Below are positions 5,302-11,535 of a stretch of DNA of 12,297 nucleotides, one piece after another. The translations under genes and the position numbers were made by a program. The stretch spans positions 1-12,297 of the forward strand of contig DASXSF010000120.1 in assembly GCA_036506155.1 (NCBI GenBank). The letters are read 5' to 3'. Position 1 is the first letter of the stretch; the number at the start of each line of letters is the position of its first letter. The notes beneath the pieces are model-generated. The model saw only the letters and a list, made by a program, of their open reading frames with translations, had not been told where the DNA came from and did not search any database. This stretch comes from DASXRA01 sp036506155 (lineage in GTDB: Bacteria > Actinomycetota > Actinomycetes > Mycobacteriales > Jatrophihabitantaceae).

Positions 5302-6561
5302 TTACGAGGTCCGCGCGCCGAGCGGGTCCTCCGCGGGCGGGGCGGGCAGGCGACGGGTGGTGTCGGTGAGGGAGCGTTCGGGGAGCCAGAGCACGAAGGT
5401 GCTGCCGACCCCGACCTCGGAGTGCAGCGTGACCGTGCCGCCGTGACTCTCGACGATCTGCCGCACGATCGCCAGACCCAGGCCAGCCCTCCGCTCCCCC
5501 GTAGACGGCTCGGCTCGAGGCCGGTTCATCCGGCCGGAGCGGAAGAAGCGGTCGAAGACGCGGTCGGTGTCGTCGGCCGCGATGCCGGGGCCAGAGTCGC
5601 GGACCGCGATCCAGGCCCAGCCGCCGCGGCTGCCGACTGCGAGCACGAGCTCGCTGCGGCCGGGCGCGAGCCGGACCGCGTTCGACAATAGGTTGTCGAC
5701 CGCCCGGCGCAGCGCCGACGCGTCACCGGTCGTCTGCGGCCCGGGCGCCAGCCGCCGTATCAGGTGGAGCTCACGGTCGGCGGCCAGCAGCGCGTACTCC
5801 TCTGCGGCCTCGTCGGTGATCGCGGCCAGGTCCGCCACGGCGTCCACGAACGCGGGCGAGCTCCGCCGCGCCGAGGCCAGCAGGTCCTCGACCAGCCGCG
5901 TCATCCGGTGGATCGCGCGGCCGACAATGGCGGTCGCCTGCGCGCGCGCGTCCGGGGTCACGTCCTCCTGGGACAGTACGGCGTCGACGTTCGCCTGGAT
6001 CACCGCGAGCGGGTTGCGCAGCTCGTGTGAGGCGTCGTCGACCAGCTGACGCTGCGCGGAGAACGCGCCGTCGAGCCGGTCGAGCATGTCGTCGACCGTG
6101 TCGGCCAGGGTGCGCAGCTCGTCGCGCGGGCCGGGCAGCGCGATCCGCCGGGACAGGTCCGTGGCGGTGATCTCCTGCGCGTTCGTGGCGATCCGGCGTA
6201 CCGGTCTCAACGCCCGGCCGGACAGCCACCAACCGGTGCCGAGGCTCACCAGGAAGAGTGCGGCCATGCCGGCGAACGAGTACGTACGCACCGTCTCCAG
6301 CGTCTGGTAGTTCACCGCCGCTTCGATGCTCGCCACGTCTGCGGCCTCGATGGTCTGGCCCGGCTTGGGCCGCAGGTTGCCTTGTTCGTCTTTGTAGACC
6401 TTGCTGACCGGGAAGGAATCCAGCGGTTTCGCGTCCAGGATCGAGGCGAGCGCCAGATAGACCCCGCCCAACAGCAACGCCGACAAGGCGATCAGCACCG
6501 CCGAGTACGTCACCGTCAGCCGGAAACGGATCGTCTGGGTCCAGGCCGGCAGCCGGCTCAT
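5302..6561 (-). CDS. Sensor histidine kinase (two-component system)
   Basis: A 419-residue membrane kinase. Two membrane segments (about 17-40 and 96-114) flank a short outside loop of about 55 residues (41-95), too small for a large ligand-binding fold. A HAMP linker follows (about 111-163), then HisKA with DDASHELRNPLA (175-186, phospho-accepting His179), then the HATPase domain: N-box NLLSNA (290-295), G1 DSGPGI (322-327), F-box VFDRFFR (335-341), G2 GLGLAI (360-365). All catalytic boxes are intact. ATG 6561 overlaps the TGA of the response regulator (ATGA), so the two are translationally coupled. The domain order and short sensor loop resemble envelope-stress kinases such as MprB. The signal is unknown; neighbouring genes point to the cell surface. 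Confidence 0.95.
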   Translation of the reverse strand: MSRLPAWTQTIRFRLTVTYSAVLIALSALLLGGVYLALASILDAKPLDSFPVSKVYKDEQGNLRPKPGQTIEAADVASIEAAVNYQTLETVRTYSFAGMAALFLVSLGTGWWLSGRALRPVRRIATNAQEITATDLSRRIALPGPRDELRTLADTVDDMLDRLDGAFSAQRQLVDDASHELRNPLAVIQANVDAVLSQEDVTPDARAQATAIVGRAIHRMTRLVEDLLASARRSSPAFVDAVADLAAITDEAAEEYALLAADRELHLIRRLAPGPQTTGDASALRRAVDNLLSNAVRLAPGRSELVLAVGSRGGWAWIAVRDSGPGIAADDTDRVFDRFFRSGRMNRPRAEPSTGERRAGLGLAIVRQIVESHGGTVTLHSEVGVGSTFVLWLPERSLTDTTRRLPAPPAEDPLGARTS

Positions 6562-7250
6562 GCAGCGTCTCGCAGCCTGTAGCCGCGGCCGATCACCGTC
6601 TCCAGCAAGGGTTCCTCGCCGTCGAGACTGAGCTTGCGGCGCAGTGTGCCGACGGTGACCCGGACGCTCTGCGTGAACGGGTCGGCGTTCTCGTCCCAGA
6701 CGTGTTCCAGCAACTCCTCGGCCGACACCACGTGCCCTGGCCGCGACATCAGGTACCGCAGCACACCGAACTCCTTCCGGGTGAGCTGCAGCTCGCGGGG
6801 GCCGCGGCTGGCCAGCTGTTTCGCACTGTCCAGCACCAGCTCGGCGACCCGCAGCTGCGCCGTACCGTTGGTGACGTCGCGGCGCAGCAACGCGCGGATC
6901 CGTGCCAGCAGCTCCACCAGCGCGAACGGCTTGGTCAGGTAGTCGTCGGCGCCCTCGTCGAGCCCGCGGACCCGGTCGGACAGGCTTGCCCGGGCGGTCA
7001 GCATTAGCACGCGCAGCTCGCTGCCGGACGCCACCTCGATCTCGCCGCGTCGGATCGCCCGGCACAGATCCAGGCCGTTGCCGACCGGCAGCGTGATGTC
7101 GAGGATCGCCAGGTCGTACGCCGTGGTGGCCAGCTTCTCCGTCGCCTCGACCGTGGTCGCGGCGACGTCCACGGCGTAGCCGGCCCGGCCGAGCCCGGAC
7201 CGCAGCGCGCTGACCAACCCCTCCTCGTCCTCCACTACCAGTAGTCGCAC
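6558..7250 (-). CDS. OmpR/PhoB-family response regulator
   Basis: A 230-residue transcription factor. The receiver domain (1-120) has acidic residues E7-D8-E9, phospho-acceptor Asp51 in AILDITLP, Thr85 and Lys107 (LTKPF). The winged-helix DNA-binding domain (about 130-228) ends with SVRVTVGTLRRKLSLDGEE and IGRGYRLRDAA. I chose GTG 7250 because MRLLVVEDEEG is the canonical receiver start. No ribosome site precedes it, and TACCTT seven bases upstream could be a -10 for leaderless translation. The open frame extends far upstream to 8636 only because it is antisense to moxR. It is first in a two-gene operon with the kinase. The four 11-bp direct repeats just upstream (7291-7334) fit its family's binding mode and suggest autoregulation. 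Confidence 0.95.
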   Translation of the reverse strand: MRLLVVEDEEGLVSALRSGLGRAGYAVDVAATTVEATEKLATTAYDLAILDITLPVGNGLDLCRAIRRGEIEVASGSELRVLMLTARASLSDRVRGLDEGADDYLTKPFALVELLARIRALLRRDVTNGTAQLRVAELVLDSAKQLASRGPRELQLTRKEFGVLRYLMSRPGHVVSAEELLEHVWDENADPFTQSVRVTVGTLRRKLSLDGEEPLLETVIGRGYRLRDAA

Positions 7251-7256
7251 CCGTCC

Positions 7257-7262
7257 AAGGTA
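7257..7262 (-). promoter_or_regulatory. Candidate -10 box for a leaderless response-regulator transcript
   Basis: TACCTT on minus ends six bases before the GTG at 7250, which places the start of transcription at or next to the start codon. There is no good -35 at 17-18 bp, but the tandem 11-bp repeats begin about 40 bp upstream of the predicted start, as for an activator-dependent promoter. Confidence 0.3.
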
Positions 7263-7290
7263 GCCGCGCCGACGACGTACCCAGGACTCG

Positions 7291-7334
7291 TCTTTCGCCT
7301 GGCTTTCGGTCCGCTTTCCGGTCGTTTTCGTGCC
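7291..7334. promoter_or_regulatory. Four tandem 11-bp repeats, probable response-regulator operator
   Basis: Units TCTTTCGCCTG (7291), GCTTTCGGTCC (7302), GCTTTCCGGTC (7313) and GTTTTCGTGCC (7324) share the core NYTTTCS at exactly 11-bp steps. The flanking 11-mers on both sides do not fit. OmpR/PhoB-type regulators bind head-to-tail direct repeats of 11 bp, one helical turn. The array lies in the 127-bp region between the divergent response regulator (start 7250) and the secreted-protein operon (start 7378), so it could control both. That the adjacent regulator binds it is inference. Confidence 0.65.
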
Positions 7335-7377
7335 CGGTGGCTGGACTGGTGGCCCCGTCGAGACGAAGGAGCGACAG

Positions 7378-7635
7378 ATGAGGAAACCCACCCGCCGGGT
7401 GGCCGTGCTGGCCGCCAGCGCTGCTGGATCGGTTGCTGCCCTCGGCCTCGGAGGCGTCGCGTACGCCGCCGCCGGGGACGACCCGGCCACGCCGGAGCAG
7501 GGGTACGTCGTGGTCGAGAACGGACCGGGTACCGGCCACACCAGCGGCAGCAGCGAGGACTGCCCGGAGAAGAACCAGCAGGGCGGCGGGGAGTCACAGA
7601 CGCCGTCGCAGACCGATCTGGAGGAGCAGGCGTGA
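7378..7635 (+). CDS. Small secreted protein of unknown function
   Basis: 85 residues with a clear Sec signal peptide: basic MRKPTRR, hydrophobic 8-27, and a likely signal-peptidase cut after AYA (residue 30) or two residues later. The mature part is about 55 residues, acidic and Gly/Ser/Gln-rich, with a short ordered-looking stretch EQGYVVVENG (40-49) and a single cysteine in EDCPEKN (60-66). AAGGAG (7366-7371) is six bases before ATG 7378. It is the first gene of the operon, and its TGA overlaps the moxR start (GTGA, 7632-7635). Similar small YVxVxxG...DCP proteins occur near actinobacterial two-component systems as far as I recall, without known function. The location suggests a secreted signal, stress sensor or protease substrate. 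It directly adjoins the operator array. Confidence 0.85.
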   Translation: MRKPTRRVAVLAASAAGSVAALGLGGVAYAAAGDDPATPEQGYVVVENGPGTGHTSGSSEDCPEKNQQGGGESQTPSQTDLEEQA

Positions 7636-8663
7636 CCGTCGAGACGGGCGGTTCCGCACCGGCTGGGGCTGGTGCGGAACCCCGCCTGCCCGAGTCGGCC
7701 GTCCTCGAGCGCGCGCTGGTCGAGGTGAAGCGGGTCATCGTCGGCCAGGACCACCTGGTCGAGCGGATCCTGGTCGGGCTGCTCGCCCGCGGACACTGCC
7801 TGCTGGAAGGCGTGCCCGGCGTCGCCAAGACGCTGGCGGTGCGCACCCTCGCCGAGGTGATCGGCGGCCGGTTCGCCCGGCTCCAGTTCACCCCGGACCT
7901 GGTGCCGGGCGATATCGTCGGCACCCGGATCTGGCGGCCGTCCGCGGAGGGCTTCGACACCGAGCTCGGCCCGGTCTTCGCGAACCTGGTGCTGGCCGAC
8001 GAGATCAACCGGGCGCCGGCCAAGGTGCAGTCCGCGCTGCTGGAGGCGATGGCCGAGCAGCAGGTCAGCATCGGCGGCACGAGCTACCAGCTTCCGGTGC
8101 CGTTCCTGGTGCTGGCCACGCAGAACCCGGTCGAGTCCGAGGGCGTGTACGCGCTGCCGGAGGCCCAGCGCGACAGGTTCCTGCTGAAGATCAATGTCGG
8201 CTACCCGACGCCGATGGAGGAGCTCACGATCCTGCAGCGGATGAGCGCGCACCGACCGCATGCAGACGCGGTGCTCTCGCCCGAGCAAGTGGCCGCGCTG
8301 CAGTCCGCGACCGAGGACGTGTTCGTGCACCACGCGGTCGCGGAGTACGTCGTACGCCTGGTGCACGCCACCCGAGAACCAGCCTCGTACGGCCTGCCGG
8401 ACCTGGCCGGTGTGCTCGAGTTCGGCGCCAGCCCGCGCGCCTCGCTGGGCCTGGTAGCCGCCGGTCGTGCGCTGGCGCTGCTGCGCGGCCGGGACTACGT
8501 GCTGCCGGCCGACGTGGCCGACGTGGCGGGGGATGTGATGGCGCACCGGCTGGTACTCACCTTCGACGCCATGGCCGACGGGCACGACCCGCGGGCCATG
8601 GTGACGCGAGTGCTGTCGGCCGTCGCGCAGCCGCACGTCGTACCGGCAGATGAGGCGGCATGA
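7632..8663 (+). CDS. moxR: MoxR-family AAA+ ATPase
   Basis: A 343-residue AAA+ ATPase, the chaperone-like component of MoxR-VWA systems that remodel or mature partner proteins. Walker A GVPGVAKT (60-67, Lys66 and Thr67), Walker B LVLADEINR (119-127, Asp123-Glu124), sensor-1 ATQNP (162-166) and the arginine-finger segment EAQRDRF (177-183) are all present. The C-terminal helical lid carries ASPRASLGL and ALLRGRDYVLPADV. Length is normal for the family. GTG 7632 overlaps the upstream stop by four bases, and its own TGA (8661-8663) overlaps the ATG of the DUF58 gene. It therefore sits in the order moxR, DUF58, VWA known from Mycobacterium (Rv1479-Rv1481). Acts in the cytoplasm at the membrane side; substrates are unknown. 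Confidence 0.96.
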   Translation: MTVETGGSAPAGAGAEPRLPESAVLERALVEVKRVIVGQDHLVERILVGLLARGHCLLEGVPGVAKTLAVRTLAEVIGGRFARLQFTPDLVPGDIVGTRIWRPSAEGFDTELGPVFANLVLADEINRAPAKVQSALLEAMAEQQVSIGGTSYQLPVPFLVLATQNPVESEGVYALPEAQRDRFLLKINVGYPTPMEELTILQRMSAHRPHADAVLSPEQVAALQSATEDVFVHHAVAEYVVRLVHATREPASYGLPDLAGVLEFGASPRASLGLVAAGRALALLRGRDYVLPADVADVAGDVMAHRLVLTFDAMADGHDPRAMVTRVLSAVAQPHVVPADEAA

Positions 8664-9595
8664 GCGTCCTGGACGGGCGGGAGCAGGCGCTGCGCCGGCT
8701 CGAGCTGTCGGTGACCAGGAAGCTGGAGGGCTACCTGCACGGCGACGTGACCGGGCTGAGGACCGGGCCGGGCAGCGAGCCGAACGAGGCCCGCCCCTAC
8801 CACCCCGGCCAGGACGACGTCCGCCGAATGGACTGGAACGTCACTGCGAGGTCGCTGGAGCCGCACGTCCGGGCGCCCCTGGCCGAACGGGAACTGGAGG
8901 CATGGGCGCTGGTGGACGCGTCGGCCAGCATGGACTTCGGTACGGCGTTGCAGGAGAAACGCGATCTCGCCGTCGCCGCTGTGGCCGCGATCGGCCTGCT
9001 CGTGGATCGGCCCGGCAACCGGCTCGGCGTACGTGTCGCCGTCGGCAACCAACTCACCAGGATCCCGGCAGCCGGCGGTTCCGCCGCCCTGCGCCGGACG
9101 CTGCGCAGCCTGCTGGCGGTGCCACGCCGGGCGCCGGGCGAGGAGCCGGTCACCGAGTTGGCGCGCGCGATCGACCGGCTCAACGCCGAGCACCGCCGAC
9201 CCGGACTGCGGCTGGTCGTGTCGGACTTCCTCGATCTCCGGCAGGACTGGGCGGGGCCGCTGCGCAGGCTCGCGGCGCGGCACGAGGTGATCGCGGTCCG
9301 GGTGGTCGACCCGCACGAGGTGGAGCTGCCCGAGGTCGGGCTGCTCACGCTGGTCGACCCCGAGACCGGGCGCCGGCACGAGGTGCAGACCGGCCGCCGG
9401 CGGATCCGCGAGCGGTACGCAGCCGCCGCGGCCGAGCACGCCGAACGCACCGAACAGGCGTTCCGCGCGGCGGGTGTGGCGCACCTGACCTTGCGCACGG
9501 ATTCGGACTGGGTGCGCGACGTCGCCGCGTTCGCCGCTGCCCGGCGGCGGGTCGCGGCCCGCCGGGCCCCCCGATCGAGGGAGCTGACCCGATGA
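8660..9595 (+). CDS. DUF58-domain protein, MoxR partner
   Basis: 311 residues. The DUF58 signature RPYHPGQDDVRRMDWNVTAR lies at 45-64. A degenerate von Willebrand A-like fold follows, with the metal-site motif DASAS (86-90) in ALVDASASMDFG and a second strand LRLVVSDFLD (183-192). There are no membrane segments, unlike some DUF58 proteins. The family is almost always encoded beside moxR and is thought to be an adaptor or substrate of the ATPase. ATG 8660 overlaps the moxR stop, and its own stop at 9593-9595 overlaps the ATG of the VWA gene, so the three products are probably made in matched amounts. The C-terminus is arginine-rich (RRRVAARRAPRSR). Confidence 0.94.
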   Translation: MSVLDGREQALRRLELSVTRKLEGYLHGDVTGLRTGPGSEPNEARPYHPGQDDVRRMDWNVTARSLEPHVRAPLAERELEAWALVDASASMDFGTALQEKRDLAVAAVAAIGLLVDRPGNRLGVRVAVGNQLTRIPAAGGSAALRRTLRSLLAVPRRAPGEEPVTELARAIDRLNAEHRRPGLRLVVSDFLDLRQDWAGPLRRLAARHEVIAVRVVDPHEVELPEVGLLTLVDPETGRRHEVQTGRRRIRERYAAAAAEHAERTEQAFRAAGVAHLTLRTDSDWVRDVAAFAAARRRVAARRAPRSRELTR

Positions 9596-10539
9596 GGTTC
9601 GAACAGCCGATGTGGCTGTGGCTGCTGCTGGTGGTCGCGGCGCTGGTGATCGGCTACCTAGTCGTGCAGCGCCGCCGGTCGGCGTACGCCGTGCGGTTCG
9701 CGGCACTGCCAATGCTGGAAAAGATCACCCCGCGGCGGCCCGGCTGGCGCCGGCACGCGCCCGCATTGGCGTTCCTGGCCGCGCTCGTGGTGCTGGTCAT
9801 CGCGATCGCTCGGCCGTTCGCGGACGTGAGGGTGCCGCGGGAACGCGCCACGGTGGTGGTCGCGCTGGACGTGTCCAACTCGATGGCCGCCACCGACGTC
9901 TCGCCGTCGCGGCTCGAGGTTGCCAAGGATGCGGCGGCCGACTTCGTCCGCAATCTGCCGGAGCGGTTCAACGTCGGGCTGGTGTCGTTCGCTGGCAGCG
10001 CCTCGCTCGTCGCGCCGCCGACCACCAACCACCAGGCGACGATCACCGCGATCGAGACCTTGCAGATGTCGGCCGGTACGGCGATCGGCGACGCCGTGCA
10101 GACCAGCCTGCAGAGCATCAGGAGCGTCGACGACCAGGCATCGGAGGACCCGCCGCCGGGCCGGGTGGTGCTGCTCTCCGACGGCGCCAATACCTCCGGC
10201 CGGCCGGTCGAGCAGGCCGCCGATGTCGCCGCCCAGGCCGGTGTACCGGTCTCCACCATTGCCTACGGCACGCCCGAGGGCTCGATCGAACTGGAGGGTC
10301 GCACCATCCAGGTGCCAGCCGACCCCGAGACCCTGCAGGACCTCGCCGAGACCACCTCCGGTGCGTCGTACAGCGCGGGCAGCGACGCCGAGCTGCGCGA
10401 GGTCTACTCAGACCTGCAGTCCTCCATCGGCTGGACCACTGAAGAACGCGAGATCACGACCCTGGTTGCCGGCATCGCGCTGGCCACCGCCCTGCTCGCC
10501 GGGCTCGCCTCCCTGCTGTGGTTCGCCCGCCTGCCCTGA
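9592..10539 (+). CDS. Membrane VWA-domain protein (BatA-like)
   Basis: 315 residues. Two N-terminal membrane segments (about 7-25 and 57-74) are followed by a von Willebrand factor A domain (87-275) and a third segment near the C-terminus (288-311). The metal-ion-dependent adhesion site is complete: DVSNS (93-97), Thr163 in SAGTAIGDA, and Asp197 in LLSDGANT. This is the layout of BatA/BatB aerotolerance proteins and of mycobacterial Rv1481. ATG 9592 overlaps the DUF58 stop; a longer frame upstream (from 8650) is a shadow of the DUF58 gene. In such systems the VWA protein is the membrane-bound partner of the MoxR-DUF58 pair and binds target proteins through the metal site. Its targets here are unknown. 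Confidence 0.95.
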   Translation: MRFEQPMWLWLLLVVAALVIGYLVVQRRRSAYAVRFAALPMLEKITPRRPGWRRHAPALAFLAALVVLVIAIARPFADVRVPRERATVVVALDVSNSMAATDVSPSRLEVAKDAAADFVRNLPERFNVGLVSFAGSASLVAPPTTNHQATITAIETLQMSAGTAIGDAVQTSLQSIRSVDDQASEDPPPGRVVLLSDGANTSGRPVEQAADVAAQAGVPVSTIAYGTPEGSIELEGRTIQVPADPETLQDLAETTSGASYSAGSDAELREVYSDLQSSIGWTTEEREITTLVAGIALATALLAGLASLLWFARLP

Positions 10540-10552
10540 TCTGGAGCACACG

Positions 10553-11440
10553 ATGAGCGCTCACCTCGGCCGCCCGATGCGCGGGCCGGACTTCCTCCCC
10601 GCCCCGCGCCCCTACAATCCCGCCACCCCGGCCTCGGTCGCCCCGGCTCCCCGCGCGCAGCCGGCGGACATTGCGGCCGGCGTGGCGGTTCGCCCCCACG
10701 GCCGCCCCGGCCGCCTCCTGCTCACCGGCGTCGCTCTGTCGGTGCTGGCCGGCGGGCTGGCCGGTGCGGTCACCGGGGGAGCGTTCTCCGACGACCCGGT
10801 CACGTCCTCGGCGATCCAGCAGGCGCCACCGCCCACTCGCGGATCCGGTACGCCGATCGCCGAAGCCGCGGCCGGTGTGCTTCCCGGCGTGGTCTCGGTA
10901 CGTGCCGGCCGGGCGACCGGCTCCGGGTTCGCGATTGACCAGGACGGCCACGTTGTGACCAACGCGCACGTGGTGTCGGACGTGTCACAGGTGCGGCTGG
11001 TACTGGCAAACGGCGACACCGTGGCCGCCGAAACCGTCGGCGTCGACGAGGACAACGACCTGGCCGTGCTCCAGGCGTCGGATCCATCTCGGCTGCAGCC
11101 GCTGCCGCTCGGCCGGTCCTCGGCGCTGAGGGTCGGTGACCCGGTACTCGCGGTCGGGTCGCCGCTCGGCCTGGAGGGCACTGTCACCGCCGGCATCGTG
11201 AGCGCGGTGAACCGGGAGGCCGAGTTCGGCGACACCGGCAACCGGCAGACCGCGATCCAGACCGACGCCGCGATCAACCCCGGCAATTCCGGCGGCCCGC
11301 TGGTAAATGCCGCCGGCCAGGTCGTCGGCGTCAACACCGCGATAGCCACCCTCGGCAACTTCCGCTCCGGGAACATCGGCATCGGCTTCGCAATCCCGGT
11401 GGACCGGATGACCACCATCGTCAACCGCCTCATCGACTAA
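10553..11440 (+). CDS. Membrane-anchored HtrA/DegP-like serine protease without PDZ domain
   Basis: 295 residues, S1C (DegP/HtrA-type) protease. A proline-rich cytoplasmic N-terminus (1-50) precedes one membrane anchor (about 53-75), a linker, and a trypsin-like domain (100-293). The triad is complete: His139 in VVTNAHVV, Asp169 in DEDNDLAVL, Ser246 in NPGNSGGPLV. The protein stops right after the protease fold (IGFAIPVDRMTTIVNRLID), whereas HtrA proteins usually carry one or two C-terminal PDZ domains. Thus regulation must come from elsewhere. ATG 10553 has GGAG (10543-10546) six bases before it and follows the VWA stop by 12 nt, so it belongs to the same operon. In mycobacteria the MprAB two-component system is linked to the HtrA-like PepD, a parallel that supports an envelope-stress role here. 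The active site faces outside the membrane. Confidence 0.94.
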   Translation: MSAHLGRPMRGPDFLPAPRPYNPATPASVAPAPRAQPADIAAGVAVRPHGRPGRLLLTGVALSVLAGGLAGAVTGGAFSDDPVTSSAIQQAPPPTRGSGTPIAEAAAGVLPGVVSVRAGRATGSGFAIDQDGHVVTNAHVVSDVSQVRLVLANGDTVAAETVGVDEDNDLAVLQASDPSRLQPLPLGRSSALRVGDPVLAVGSPLGLEGTVTAGIVSAVNREAEFGDTGNRQTAIQTDAAINPGNSGGPLVNAAGQVVGVNTAIATLGNFRSGNIGIGFAIPVDRMTTIVNRLID

Positions 11441-11448
11441 CCTTTGCC

Positions 11449-11504
11449 GATCGTCGGACACATCTGATCACCCGCCTGCCGGTCGTCGGAACCGTTTGAT
11501 CACC
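11449..11504. repeat. Two imperfect 24-nt direct repeats between protease gene and IS110 element
   Basis: GATCGTCGGACACATCTGATCACC sections at 11449-11472 recur at 11481-11504: the outer TCGTCGGA and TGATCACC blocks are identical and the central 6 bases differ. The period is 32 bp. They lie 9 bp after the protease stop and 32 bp before the end of the transposase frame, so they could belong to the right end of the IS element or to its target. No T-tract terminator seen. Confidence 0.5.
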
Positions 11505-11535
11505 ACCTTCCGAACCCGTCTGTCAGCCTGTTCGA

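Noticed and set aside
5264..5446. A plus frame MTTKHAAP... with a ribosome site
   Set aside because: The start may be a genuine leftover, but most of the frame is antisense to the intact kinase gene, so it is not listed as a gene.
5302..7539. A 745-codon minus frame containing the histidine kinase
   Set aside because: Sequence before residue MSRLPAW is an out-of-frame reading of the response regulator; the true start at 6561 overlaps the regulator stop.
6558..8636. A 692-codon minus frame joining the response regulator to upstream sequence
   Set aside because: The part beyond 7250 is antisense to the secreted protein and moxR, is rich in Arg/His/Gln as expected for a shadow in GC-rich DNA, and the receiver domain has its own canonical start at 7250.
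8650..9591. Upstream extension of the VWA gene frame and other frames over the DUF58 gene
   Set aside because: Arg/Gly/Ala-rich shadows of the DUF58 frame; the VWA protein starts at the overlapping ATG 9592.
9920..10552. A longer protease frame starting at 9920
   Set aside because: The extra N-terminus is the VWA gene read out of frame; ATG 10553 has a ribosome site and gives a normal anchor plus protease.
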